A stretch of 64,000 nt of DNA. It comes from Haemaphysalis longicornis (Eukaryota > Arthropoda > Arachnida > Ixodida > Ixodidae). The DNA lies in contig CM023454.1 in the NCBI GenBank assembly GCA_013339765.2, forward strand, positions 65,725,878 to 65,789,877, written 5' to 3'. The position numbers were made by a program, and so were the translations under genes. Below are positions 43,936 to 54,079 of this stretch, one piece after another. Positions within the stretch are counted from its first letter, which is position 1; the number at the start of each line of letters is the position of its first letter. A model generated the notes under the pieces. The model saw nothing but the letters and a program-made list of their open reading frames with translations. It was not told the origin of the DNA and ran no database searches.

Positions 43936-44280
43936 GGTGGCTCCGCCGCCTCGAGGATCTGGCCAGGTCCCGGCTTTGGGTACCGGGTCGTCGGACAAAA
44001 AAAATGTTGTGACCAAAAACGTGAATCTTGTCGTAGAACAGAGGACAATGACTTATTTGAGGGGCAATTCGGACGGGCGTTCGTTTTTTACTCAACGTGT
44101 GCCGAGTATCGCCCCGCGAAGGCCAAACACGGAGCACAAGATAAGCGCTCAGCATCCCCCTCGCCTCGAGGTGCCCTCTTCGCCGTCTTCGTGTATGCTC
44201 CACAGAGCCAAGGTGTATATATTTTTCACAACTGGTTGCAAGAATACAAGGCCATAAATGGGAAAAGGAACTTTACCTGC

Positions 44281-47040
44281 ATCAATAGATGACTGCGCAG
44301 AGAATCTAAGTACACCATTCTCGCGCTCAGAAGTGGTGTATTAAGGGAGAGAAAGCCGGAAACGTGAAAATTGGGAATGTACCCTCTATGGTTTTGGGTA
44401 CTCCGGTGGTCCCGTTAAAAATTGGTGAACGGCGACATCTCATTGGAGATAATCGATACGTGTACGTTCTCCGGTAATAAACAGTTCCTTGCAATTTGTG
44501 CACGTGAAATAAACGCAAATCAAAATTTATGTGCGCTCATATTTTCTGAAAGCTCAGACTAGAGCTTTTCTACACGGAGAGAAAGGCTGCTCCCCTCACT
44601 CTTCTCTCAGCCATTACGTTTTCATTGTCGTTTTCGAAAAGCATAGATGGAACTCCTACGACAGTAAGCGCCCGAGATTCTTAAAGCATTATACCTAGAA
44701 GATAGCAGCTGAAGTACCTCCATTAGAATCGAAAAAGTAACAATACGCAATGTTGATGGTTTATAAACCAACCTAAGCTTCCATTGCCCCAGAATCGCGC
44801 TCGTAGAAGAAGAATTTCCAGGAGGAGTGAAACAAAATTTTATTTAAAATGTTTGTCAAAATTTAATAAACAAGATTGCAGGACCAGAAACGGGCAGAGT
44901 GTATATCAATTTTTGTAGCGCTTTTGTGTCTGTTTCGTATCTTTTATTTCTCTGCCCAACCACTTCCCTCTTTAATGTCATTGGCGTTGGCGGTAAATAC
45001 ATTATAATAAATAAATAATTAACACACATTTTCTCGGGACTACATCTTCCAACGAGCGGTAAGCAATAACTGCGAAATTGAGAATACCTGCGCACCATGG
45101 GAGCCACTTTCAAAGTGGAACAAACCTTTATAGCCATTCGCTTCATGTCTTACGTACCAAGACTCCTGGTGGTGGCTTAACAGTCTGATCAAACCGTCAG
45201 ACCTGCAGGAACACTGAAACTCGTGCTTGGAAAAATTTTGATAGATCGCAATTCACCTATTGTGGAAGCTAATATCCGACGACAAGTATGTCCCGAAGGT
45301 TCAACTATGTAATTCCTTTGCCGATGACGCTGATAGATACGTTGTGGTACTTGTTGAAATAGTGGGTGCGACCGCGATTTACATGCTTGGTACCGTTGTT
45401 TTGTTTCTCTTAACATAATCGATAAACCACTCCTGAATTCCTTCTATGAAGCCCATCTACATTATTCCATCTCCTCGGCCTTGGCTATCATCTGTTTATG
45501 AGTCGGCCGTAAGATACGCTCAAACAAACTTGCGTCTCGAACGCGAACATCCACCGGGTCCTACGTCTCTTGTGTTCAAGGCATTCTTGATCTCTCACAC
45601 GACGTGAAAATCAGTTGACTGTGCAGGGTTAGCTTTGACAAGTTTTCAAAGCAACAGCTGACTGTGGCTTTATTTGCTCGCATGCGAAAATTGCATGAGA
45701 CTCCAAGACATTTTGAAGTAATGCCGACGCTTCGAGCAAGTGCAGATTCTCTATATCAGGAAGCAGTGGCCATGGCAAACCAACAACGCATCGACTTATT
45801 CTGAGAAGCCCCGTCTCTTCCACTGTCTTCGCCCCGACTTCACAGTGTGATTCCTTAGATTGTACCGTCCAAAAAATGAAACACCGAGAACGAATGCGAC
45901 AGCTCATAGTAACGCCCTGTTTCGCGATTTCTCTGAGTCTAGCAGTCTTTTTTACGGCCTTAATAAACAAAGGCTAACTGCTAGGAATCTCCGCCAGTGC
46001 TCCTGCTATTCTCCCTGAATGTGCGCGTCATACGTCGCACTGTGTACAGCCGTTCTCGTTATTCAACCCCGAACACCGGTTTACAGGGACATTCGTTTGA
46101 CAGGCAAGTGCCTTGTCCGACTGTGGTAACTATTGTTCCTCCATGAGTATCTTTTGGGGGGAATTCTGCCCCAAAGATGTAACTGGCCACAACTACTACT
46201 AATCCACCCGCAGTTTCATAACCGATGTCTGTAGATTCCCCACCAGATCGCTCAATCCCCCACTGACATCCCCACCTCACACTCCGGAGCGCAATCGACA
46301 TTCTCACAACTCCTAGCACAAAGCTGGGCTCTCGCATGCACAACGTTGTACAGCTGCCTTGCTTATGTTTACGTCCTGGCATAGGAACTTTAGCCCTCGC
46401 CGGTACGTGCACATACAAGATAGCCGTGCTGACCATTCAGTCAGAGTTATGTGCATTGTTCTGAACAAATACCCTCGTGAAATGGCCATTGGCCATAGGG
46501 TGCTTTTTAGCGAACAGACTGCGTTAATTCACTATTTCAAGGGAAGTTTTCGCTTGGCTCTCCCTTTTTTCTCCTTCTACCGCAACCCTTCGGTCTGCCA
46601 CTAACGCTCTGATCAGCACATTCCCCAGCTGCTTCATGCCCAATACGTATGTTTCTCTCTCTTCAAGCGTACCCGTACGAGACGCCGACTACGTTGCAGC
46701 GGCTGTTCTTGACGTTTTATTTACCCATCACGTCACCGATCTCCATACTAAGCAATGCTACTGGCGAATCGTGTTTTCTGGCGTTTCCCTAATTTCGCAT
46801 GCCACAAACAAGATTTTTAACAAGCAACGAATGTTGCATGTAAAGAAACAAGTTTAAATTTCTTTTTATATTCACCCATGGCCATCCCTCATACCAGCAA
46901 CACCTTTTTTGTGAGCTCTTGCATACGTACGGTCAATCTCTGAGTTAAAATATCCCGTGCTCGGCTGATCTAGCCTTGTCCCTCGATAAATCAAAACAAG
47001 TTATCCCAACTCTTATCGCTCCTATCAGTGTCTTCCCGCC
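44281..47040. other. Unassigned region
   Basis: Minus-strand frames at 45629-45970 (113 residues, KPQSAVALKTCQS at its end) and 46059-46436 (125 residues), and a plus frame at 46636-46857, have no domain I recognise. A G-run (TTTTGGGGGG near 46151) could be a polypurine tract. No terminal repeats were found. Confidence 0.3.
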
Positions 47041-47048
47041 CACTGTCT

Positions 47049-47250
47049 CTCCTTCGCCAGCTTCCCTTCTCGTTTTTATTTCCCTGCATACTTTTCATGT
47101 TTTCTTTCCTTTATTTTTTTTATTTTATTTTATGTTGGTTTCAACTCTTCCTCCTTCGCCAGCTTCCCTTCTCGATTTATTTCACTGCATACTTTTCATG
47201 TTTCCGTTCCTTTATTTTTTGTTTTATTTTATGTTGGTTTCGACACTTCC
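47049..47250 (+). repeat. 102-bp tandem duplication
   Basis: Two adjacent units start CTCCTTCGCCAGCTTCCCTT at 47049 and 47151. Both contain TTTCATGTTT(T/C)C, a TTTATTTTTT run and TATGTTGGTTTC. They differ by a few substitutions and short indels in T runs. It is a simple tandem duplication of a pyrimidine-rich segment. Confidence 0.85.
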
Positions 47251-47690
47251 TGAGGCTATGTCTTATGTGTGAGCAGTTTTTTTTTGTGAATATATTTCCC
47301 TAATATTTTATTTATTTTCTTAAATGTGTTTCTTTCATTACTTTGTAATATCTATCTGTGAGCGCCCCTTTCCTGGCCAATCCCCCTGAGTGCGTGTGAG
47401 CCATCTCTTTTGGCACCACCACCACCACCCGTATTGCGAGACTCTTGCTGAGCAGGACGTCATGGAAGACGAAGTAGACAAGTGGTGTTTGAAAGACTTG
47501 GTGAATGGATTAGTGCAGCACTTTGGCCTCCAAATCGTGCTGGTGAAAAAACAAAGACGTAAAATGACGATCCGCATTGAGCACCAGTATCGCAACCAAC
47601 TCACAAACATAGATGTTCCTCATTCCTAAATTGACAATACCCACGACGCGTTACTGCGCGAAAAAAAGTTTTCTTCTATTGACATTCGAT
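47251..47690. other. No identifiable gene
   Basis: A short repetitive CACCAC run at 47417-47429 gives a His run in one frame, which is not meaningful. No element was recognised. Confidence 0.3.
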
Positions 47691-47731
47691 TGTTGGAGTG
47701 TGGGATTTAACACGCCCACGCTACACAGGGG

Positions 47732-47954
47732 ATAATTGGTTGATCGTTTGGAAGTAGGGTTTAAATCTCGTAAGCTATACGGCGATGAGAGGCGCAGTTG
47801 CAGAGGCCTCAGGATTTATTTTGACCCCCTGGGTATGCAAATGTGCGCAAAATCTCGAACACATTGGGAATTTTCGATTTTCGCCTCAATTTTCCCGCCA
47901 CGGCCGGAAATAGCAGTCGCGTCCTTAAGCTCAGCAGCACAGCACCTTAGCCAG
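47732..47954 (-). mobile_element. tRNA-headed SINE-1, body, split by hAT
   Basis: On the minus strand the head reads CTGGCTAAGGTGCTGTGCTG, with an A-box-like start, then ACTGCTATTTCCGGCC at the B-box position. The body contains GGTCAAAATAAATCC and GAGGC and ends at an ATCAACCAATT-type tail near 47735. The SINE continues at 51863-51885 across the hAT insertion. Family: the abundant tick tRNA-derived SINE type; naming not attempted. Confidence 0.7.
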
Positions 47955-47968
47955 CAGTGTTGTGGAGT
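47955..47968 (+). repeat. hAT left terminal inverted repeat
   Basis: CAGTGTTGTGGAGT; it pairs with the right end with two mismatches over 14 bases. Confidence 0.85.
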
Positions 47969-47978
47969 TACCAGTCTG

Positions 47979-48118
47979 GAATCGGAATGAATCCGGAATC
48001 ATTCCACATTTTCGCGACCCCGGAATGGAATGGGAATCGAATGGCTACAATAATTGAAAGAATGGAATGGGAATGGAATTAAGTGCATTTTGCCCGGAAT
48101 GAAATGGGAATAGAATTA
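47979..48118 (+). repeat. hAT left subterminal GGAAT-rich block
   Basis: Many GGAAT and GAATGG words with single-base changes, such as GGAATGGAATGGGAATCG. The right end (51690-51850) has a similar block with GGAAT on the same strand. Transposase-binding subterminal repeats are known in hAT elements; that role here is inference. Confidence 0.8.
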
Positions 48119-49101
48119 CATGTATTTTCCAAAAAAAGCACATGTACGTTTTCCTTCTACGCGCGGTTTTTGTCAAAATATGCATAAACACGCAAAAGAA
48201 CCCCTCAGCCCAAGTTCAAACATCAGCAAGCCGGAGCCTTGAAGTTAACAACAACTGAGTAATGTTAAAGTCGATTGGCCGGTTTCAAGCACGGTTTATG
48301 TATAAACAGCGACCCTACTACGATTCTGTCCTTATATGCAGCGCTGCTACGACATTCTTCGCTTTTCCCCACGTAATAACCGCGGCTCTAAGCCGTTGGT
48401 ATGCATGGTGTGGAATTACCGCGGAGGCATCTCTCCTCCTTTATTCTCTCCCAATAACTGGGCCTCGTGATTTTTTACCTTGGCGGCGTATCTGCCCCAG
48501 CTGCGAGCCGTCTCCACACCCCCCCCCCTTCCCCCATCAACTTTTGTTTTTTGCTTCTGGAACCTTCGGCGACTCGCATCCAACCATCCCGTAAGAGGGA
48601 CGCTGGCGCGGTGCTTGTGTTCACTGCAAACTTCCACATATAATCTTACGCCCCATCTCACCCCGCGCTCCCCAGTTGTCCCCCACGAACATTTGCAATA
48701 CTGTTCCCTCCTGTCTATACCCTTTGACGCCTTTGCCCGAAGAAGCGTCGACGAAGGTCTAAAAGATTAGCTCGGGGATCCTTCTGAAACTGGAGAGCCC
48801 ATGAAATAGGAACTGCGGCGACGGCTGCGCCTCCCTACTCCGACGCGGCGATTAGCGGCCGAATAAAGGCCGCGTTCGCTCTGTTCTAGGGAGCGTCTGC
48901 AAAATCAGCGAACAGCTCGTGGCACAAACGAACCTCTCATTAGATAGAAGAAGCTCTTAATCGACCTGATTTAGGGGAAATCCTCAAGGTGGAGTAAGTT
49001 TCTATGAAGGACAGGTTGACATCCACCTGAATGCAGCCATACGGCTACAAAGGAAAGCTATACAGTTTTCTCAGAAACTTCGCTGTTGAAGAAAGATTCG
49101 T
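48119..49101. other. hAT interior without identifiable gene
   Basis: Overlapping plus frames at 48262-48594 and 48480-48770 are proline-rich, with no domain. A C-run (CACCCCCCCCCTTCCCCC) lies near 48518-48536. Confidence 0.3.
48968..49060 (+). repeat. Direct repeat, copy 1 of 2
   Basis: It begins GATTTAGGGGAAATCCTCAA and recurs at 49246-49338 with about a dozen differences. The period is 278 bases, and the tRNA-like sequence sits between the copies. Confidence 0.8.
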
Positions 49102-49174
49102 CCTGGTTCAGGATTTGTACCCGGGACCACTGCTTCAAACCGGAGCAGTGGCTCTACCAACTGAGCTAACCAGG
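49102..49174 (-). mobile_element. tRNA-like sequence (SINE head), not a functional tRNA
   Basis: 73 bases on the minus strand with a perfect 7-bp acceptor-like stem (CCTGGTT and AACCAGG), an A-box-like TAGCTCAGTTGG with D-arm, and a B-box-like GGTACAAATCC. The anticodon arm is unusual, with a 7-bp stem and 11-base loop (CCACTGC...GCAGTGG), so no anticodon can be assigned. The flanks are repeats, as expected of a retroposon family rather than a tRNA gene. Confidence 0.7.
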
Positions 49175-49245
49175 AGGCTAGCAGATTGTAGCCGGAGAGC
49201 GAATTGATCAGCATATCCAAGTGAAGGACAGGTGTTATTGGGCCA

Positions 49246-49338
49246 GATTTAGGGGAAATTCCCAAGGTGGAGTAAGCTTCTGTGAAGGAAAGTTTGACAT
49301 CCACCTTATTGCAGTCATACGGCTACAGGGGGAAGCTA
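49246..49338 (+). repeat. Direct repeat, copy 2 of 2
   Basis: Second copy of the unit at 48968-49060. It begins GATTTAGGGGAAATTCCCAA. Confidence 0.8.
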
Positions 49339-49742
49339 CAAAAAAGAAGCTCTCCGTCACCTGAACAGTCGCTACTGCAACCGACAAAAATATAATAAAT
49401 AATTCTCGAGACGGAGAGCTTTGATGATGACTTCTGCTTCCCCATGCTAGATGTAAGACTTAAGTAACCGCAACCTGGCGCCTGGAAGTAGGGGAGAGGG
49501 GGGGGTAGCCCTTTTGGCACTGCCGCCGCGCTGGTGCCTGTGGGCGACAAAAGAAGCCCAATGATTGATTTAGCAGCACGCTCATATTGTAAAAGCTGGG
49601 CGATGCTTTCCCCTTCCCTTTCTGTGCTACCCCCCCTCTTCTTTCTAGCTATTTATGGGAAATAAAAACCGATTTTATAGCGCACTCCCGCACACTTGCT
49701 CCTGCGTCCAGCGGCTCACGTACGCACAATACGTCCGTCAAC

Positions 49743-49900
49743 ATGGCACATTGGAAACAGTTTTTTTATATTACCCGTGAAGAAAAAAAAACAAGCTGCA
49801 CTCTGCAAGCTTTGTTCCGAAACGGTTCCGACCTATTGGAAAGCAAACGCTTGCCGCTTTGCCTCGCTTTCCTGACTCTCAAGGGCAGTTTTCAGTGTAA
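49743..49900 (+). pseudogene. Possible hAT transposase N-terminus (BED-like)
   Basis: ATG at 49743 opens MAHWKQFFYITREEKKTSCT, resembling the start of a BED zinc finger (aromatic pair, then a Cys). In the next frame TLCKLCSE would give the CxxC. The domain is incomplete and frameshifted, and the link to the hATC domain at 49903 suggests that everything between was deleted. This is an inference from position. Confidence 0.45.
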
Positions 49901-49902
49901 AT

Positions 49903-50022
49903 GCGACGTCAGCTGACGTGGAAAGCGTGTTTTCCAGGGCATCCCTGATAATGACAGCAAAGCGAAACCAGCTCCCAAACACGTCTTTCGAGCAGCTCCT
50001 GTTTGTCAAGCGCCACGTATAG
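49903..50022 (+). pseudogene. hAT transposase C-terminal dimerisation domain (hATC)
   Basis: The plus strand reads ATSADVESVFSRASLIMTAK then RNQLPNTSFEQLLFVKRHV and a stop at 50020-50022. This is the characteristic end of hAT transposases (SxxVERxFS, then RN.L...E.LLFLK). The domain mediates transposase dimerisation. No catalytic DDE core precedes it, so the element is non-autonomous or dead. A minus-strand frame at 49833-50087 overlaps it antisense and is not real. Confidence 0.88.
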
Positions 50023-50252
50023 GCAGAAGGCAACTGTTTTATTTTGCTTTTTTTTGTTTTAGAAGTGATCGTTGAAGCAGCCGTCATTTACACTTCGTGT
50101 TTTGAGAACTTTACGGCGAAGCACCCATTTAGCTCACACCATTTTGTTACGTAATTTGATGAGTGAAACCAAAATAAAGCTTTTTTTCGACTTTTCACTG
50201 CAACTTGAGACCTTTATTGCCGCATATAAAATTCACGAGGACATTTAATTGC
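50023..50252. other. hAT 3' UTR-like sequence
   Basis: Downstream of the transposase stop. AATAAA is present at about 50172. Nothing else was identified. Confidence 0.4.
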
Positions 50253-50456
50253 AATGCTGAGCACGAGGTCATGGGGTCGTTTCCCGGCCGCGGTGGCCGC
50301 TTTTATGATGGAGCAGAAAATCAAAAACACCTGTGTGTACGAGATTTCGGCGCGGGTTGAAGATCCCCAGGTGGGCAAAATTAGTGCGGAGCGCTCCGCT
50401 ACAGCTCGCCTCATCGCCAGCGTTGCGTCGGCGCTTTAAACCCTACAATCAATCAA
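50253..50456 (+). mobile_element. tRNA-headed SINE-2
   Basis: The plus strand starts in the head (GCTGAGCACGAGGTCATGGG, with B-box-like GGTCGTTTCCC) and continues as CGGCCGCGGTGGCCGC. The body contains GATCCCCAGGTGGGCAAAAT, and the tail is AAACCCTACAATCAATCAA. The A-box part is missing (5' truncated). Same family as SINE-1. Confidence 0.75.
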
Positions 50457-51350
50457 CGAGGGCTCCTAAGCACTTTTTCTGGTGTAGGGATTTGCGCAAC
50501 ACTAGACTGGCTGACTGCCGAACATGTCCTTCTATTATTATCGTTATTTTTTTCTTTACTTTTTTAAGGTTGATCGCCCGGAACAGAGGACACTTGGGGG
50601 AACCTACATTGCTACTACACTGCATGCACCTCCTCAAATTAGTTATACAGGCCTCAGATATACAATGAGTTATACAGCCCTTGGACTCAGTTTTTGCTGA
50701 CCCCAAGGTCGCAACGCATTCTCTAAGTTCTTCTTTATTTAGCTAGATTAGGTTGCGTGGTGTAAAAGTGTGAACGATCTCCCAATTTGTAAAAGAAAAA
50801 AAAAACAAGACGCAATTTAGTAAATGAACAAGTGCACTATCCCAGTATACACTAACGAGAGAAAAATATCCCGGCGCATTGGTTCCCACCGAGACACCCA
50901 TAAAAAGGCCGCGAATACTCTAAACACAGCCTGAACTTTCTATCATGTGCAGTGGATGATACCTGACACGTAACAAAGCTTTTCGGCGAGGGCGACCTTG
51001 CAAGCCTGCACACACGCAAACACAGAACGTTCTCTAGCTATCCAGGCTTTCAACGCGCGCTTGACATCCGTGAGAGCTGACGACCTCTGCGGCCTGTGAT
51101 CCGTATTTGGTGCAAAGGCAGGACAAGGCGCTGGAGCGGTAACTCATTCCACCTGATACCACCAGATCCAGAGGTTCTGTTCCCCGTTAACAAAACTATA
51201 GTTCCAACCATACTCACCACCGCTCCATACTGGTGTAAACTACAACGCGTGTAATACGCGTTTAAGGAATATGTCTTCTTCAACCATACATTTGTTAGTA
51301 CAAAAAGAACATGTTGTCACTTTAGCATTAACACATTCAAGCTTAAACAA
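50457..51350. other. hAT interior, no identifiable gene
   Basis: AT-rich with short frames on both strands and no recognised domain. Confidence 0.3.
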
Positions 51351-51455
51351 TATGATTGGTTGATTGATTGTAGGGTTTTAACGCGCCGACGCAACGCAGG
51401 CGATGAGGCGCGCCGTAGTGGAGGGCTCCGGATTAATTTTGACCACCTGCGGAAC
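51351..51455 (-). mobile_element. SINE-3, 3' part
   Basis: On the plus strand the tail TTGATTGATTGTAGGGTTTT is followed by AACGCGCC, then GCGCCGTAGTGGAGGGCTCC and GGATTAATTTTGACCACCTG. This is the reverse complement of the SINE-2 body, truncated before the head. Confidence 0.75.
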
Positions 51456-51689
51456 AATATGAAAACATCAAAACTCATAAAGACATGCTGACAATAGAAA
51501 TACTATAATAACTATCGAGAGAACTGCCCCTGTGGGAATTAGTAGGGTGATCGCACTGCACGAGATCAGCCACAAAGCCCCTATCACTTGACCTTGGGAC
51601 GTGTTTTGCGTGTTCTAGCAGTTCTTAACGAGTGTAATAACATCAGCTTAATGGTGTGTTCACTGGTAACTTGATAATCACCCGATAAA

Positions 51690-51850
51690 ACGGGGAGGAA
51701 TTAGAGGAATGGAATTGAACTGGCCGGCCATTTCAGGAATGGGAATGGGTGATCTTTTGGCATTCCGAGGAATTGAAAGGAATGAAATTTAGGCGAATTG
51801 TCATTCCCCGGAATGGAATTCGAATGGAATGGGGACGCACATTCCGCAAC
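51690..51850 (+). repeat. hAT right subterminal GGAAT-rich block
   Basis: It contains repeated GGAATGG, GGAATTG and GGAATGAA words up to the right terminal repeat. Confidence 0.8.
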
Positions 51851-51854
51851 ACTG
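51841..51854 (-). repeat. hAT right terminal inverted repeat
   Basis: Read inward it is CAGTGTTGCGGAAT, matching the left end with two mismatches. Confidence 0.85.
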
Positions 51855-51862
51855 TTAGCCAG

Positions 51863-51885
51863 TGAACCTCCGTAGCGGGCACAAC
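51863..51885 (-). mobile_element. SINE-1 head, separated by the hAT insertion
   Basis: On the minus strand it reads GCCCGCTACGGAGGTTCA and joins, through the duplicated CTGGCTAA, to the body of SINE-1 at 47954. Together they give the start of the tRNA-like head. Confidence 0.75.
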
Positions 51886-51892
51886 CCATCAG

Positions 51893-52030
51893 GTGCAGCC
51901 AGATGATTTCTGACCACATTGCGATATTTAACGTGGACCAATATCTAGAACAGGCACACGTTTTTTTTTTTGTTTTCACCTGCATTATACAAGCAGCCAC
52001 TGTGGCCAGGCATTGAACCCGGGTACTTGG
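51893..52030 (-). mobile_element. SINE-4, degraded
   Basis: On the minus strand it has the B-box-like CCCGGGTTCAATGCCTGGCC, then a body including ACGTGTGCCTG and GGTCCACGTTAAAT, then AATGTGGTCAGAAATCATC. A poly-T run on the plus strand near 51961 is an expansion inside it. It lies directly upstream of the SINE-1 head. Confidence 0.6.
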
Positions 52031-52040
52031 GTTTATTAAC

Positions 52041-52520
52041 AATCTATCTGTCCGCTCGAAGATAGGTTTTTAGTGAAAAGATCAGCGCAAAGATTGCTTT
52101 CAAAGCACCAAAGTGCATTTACTGTTTTTTTTCATCCCGTTAACAATTGTATAAGAATCTGCAACGTGTGAACGATTTCTGAGGTCTAATCAGTGTTGTT
52201 TAAAATAATCAACGCGATGATGCTACGTCGGACGGTACAATCGTGTCTTGGCCTTTGCTTGAAACACAGCTTAAGTAGATTTCAGAGATCTTTCAAACAA
52301 TTTAGCGTGAGGACCTTTAACTGAATTCTGAAGTTGTCCATTGGACCACCCCCAGATTGCTGTCTTTGGCCACATTTTTGTCAATAACGAACTTAACCCG
52401 ACGGTGAACAAGGAGGTACCGCCAAACAATTTTATGTTCGCTCTTTCTGGCCTTGCGCTCTTCTCGGCTTTTAATACCTACCTTTGCAGAAGTCGCGGGC
52501 CATATGCCCGTCCTTGATAT
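52041..52520. other. No identifiable gene, left flank of Gypsy-1
   Basis: A minus frame at 52317-52697 overlaps the LTR and has no domain. The last four bases (ATAT) are the left copy of the Gypsy-1 target duplication. Confidence 0.4.
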
Positions 52521-52736
52521 TGTCACGGGTTGGGCATGTACCCTCTGAAAGGAATATGGACACCGAGGGATTGGGCCCAGCCCGGACAGCTGGTGCGGTG
52601 GACGGTTCACCGACGAGGAGGAAGAGGACGAACCATCTCGCTCTCTGGCTGCACCCACTTGAGACTGTGTGCTACTGTGTTCCCCACCGTGTGGCATATT
52701 TAATTACCCCTGCAATATACCATTTTCCCCGTAACA
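52521..52736 (+). repeat. Gypsy-1 5' LTR
   Basis: 216 bases, TG...CA. It is identical to the 3' LTR except in the segment around the GAGGAGGAAGAGG-type run. A likely primer-binding site (TGGTGGGAGGTGCGGGG) follows a few bases later, but I cannot name the tRNA. Confidence 0.93.
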
Positions 52737-52810
52737 TCTTTTGGTGGGAGGTGCGGGGTAACGTCTCATCGCCACGGATCTCCGAAGCGGGCGTCGCATC
52801 GGCTCAACCA

Positions 52811-54030
52811 TGATGACTGCCAACACCTCGGGTACCGGGGGCACCGCCGCAGCCCCGTCGTAGTCATGGCGCAGCCCCGTGAGCCTGGAAAATTCTCCGG
52901 TACCGATGACACCGACGTTGAAGACTGGATCAAAACTTGTCGAACGAGTTAGTGCCTTCAACCGCTGGGACCCAACTATAATGCTCGCAAATGTTCCTTT
53001 CATCCTGAAGGGAGCAGCACTCACATAGTATGAAACGAACGGAGCAGACCTTACTAGTTGGGACGCCGTCAAAGCAGGGCTCCGTGAGGTATTTGGAAAG
53101 AAAGAGTGCCCGCCAGCTTGCTGCGAAAAAAGAACTCGCGACTCGCGCTCAGACGTCGACCGAGCCGTATGTGGCCTATATACAGGATGTTCTGTCCCTG
53201 TGCCAGCGCGCAGACGACGGAATGAATGAAGAAGAAAAGTCGGCACGTACTGAAAGGGATCGCTGATGATGCATTCAATCTGCTGGTTTGCAAGGATTGC
53301 AAACACGGTTGACGCGATAATTAAGGAATGCCGGCGCTTTTGAACTAGCCAAAAGCCCGTCGTATCACGACCAGGTCACACGGCTTCCGAATACCCGCGG
53401 CTACTTTCAACCTGCGAAAGCCGCATTTTTGCCATCGCCTCCACCCCCCGGGTGACACGCAGCATGGATACTGGGTCTTCTGAAAATGTGGTGAACAGGA
53501 TTGTACCGCCGCGAACTTGAAGCCATGGCTCCAGCGGCCGTTCCACCGCGCATGACGGAGGGCAACTTTCCCACTGTTTCCCTTATTCACGCGGTTGTTC
53601 GGGAGGAATTTGCTAACATGGGCATCCATCCAGTCTGTTCGGTGAGCCACCACCCGCTGCGACAAGCACCTCCACGAGCCGTTTTCCGCAGCGACCTATG
53701 TTTCTTCCTGGTATCGCAATCCAGCTGAGTGGAGAACACCAGACGACCGGCCCATCTGCTTCAACTGCAGGCGTGTGGGACATGTTGCTGGCTACTGTCA
53801 GCACCGCTGGTTCCAGTTTCCTCGCGATAACTTCTCCCCTGACCACTTCGACAGTACGCCCCGCCGCTTTACATCTCGTAACCAACAGCAGCCAGACGAC
53901 TCCGCCGCCACTTCGACGTCCCGATTCGCCCGCTCGCCCTCACCGCACCGACGTCAGTCTCACTCGCCGCAGTCTCGGAGACCATCATCTCCGACCACTT
54001 CCAACCGCTACTCGCCGGAAAACTAAAGGA
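52811..54030 (+). pseudogene. Gypsy-1 gag, broken
   Basis: The gag begins around the ATG cluster at 52811-52866, where MAQPREPGKFSGTDDTDVED is readable (52866 onward). Frameshifts follow at about 52930, 53030 and 53260, and a stretch 53300-53700 is readable only in fragments. The zinc knuckle CFNCRRVGHVAGYC is intact at 53757-53798, followed by the basic Ser/Arg/Pro tail. Gag packages the RNA. Many of the breaks are single-base shifts. Confidence 0.75.
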
Positions 54031-54079
54031 TGCAGCTCCCGGAGGTGAAGCTGCATTCTCGACTTGGCCCGCAAATCCT

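Larger units (their letters stand above)
40300..44280 (-). mobile_element. BEL/Pao retrotransposon BEL-2, heavily decayed
   Basis: The minus-strand order from 43935 is gag N-terminus, gag middle, zinc knuckle, protease, RT and RNase H. The integrase was not found, so the 3' end is missing or decayed beyond 40300. The stretch 43936-44280 upstream of gag has a TATATA box and may be leader and LTR, but no second LTR exists to confirm it. Confidence 0.7.
47955..51854 (+). mobile_element. hAT-superfamily DNA transposon, internally deleted
   Basis: It is flanked by the 8-bp direct repeat TTAGCCAG (47947-47954 and 51855-51862), the target duplication length of hAT elements. The terminal inverted repeat is CAGTGTTGTGGAGT on the left and CAGTGTTGCGGAAT read from the right. 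Both ends carry GGAAT-rich subterminal blocks. Inside on the plus strand is a hAT C-terminal dimerisation domain but no catalytic core. At 3,900 bp it has picked up SINEs and a tRNA-like repeat. It inserted in the tRNA-like head of SINE-1. Confidence 0.92.

Noticed and set aside
43754..44257. A 167-residue plus-strand frame
   Set aside because: It is antisense to the BEL-2 gag start and leader.
47390..47629. A frame with a His run as a metal-binding protein
   Set aside because: The His run comes from a CACCAC microsatellite. There is no other support.
49102..49174. A functional tRNA gene
   Set aside because: The anticodon arm is too long for a standard tRNA, the T-arm pairs poorly, and the flanks are repeats. 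It is better explained as a SINE head.
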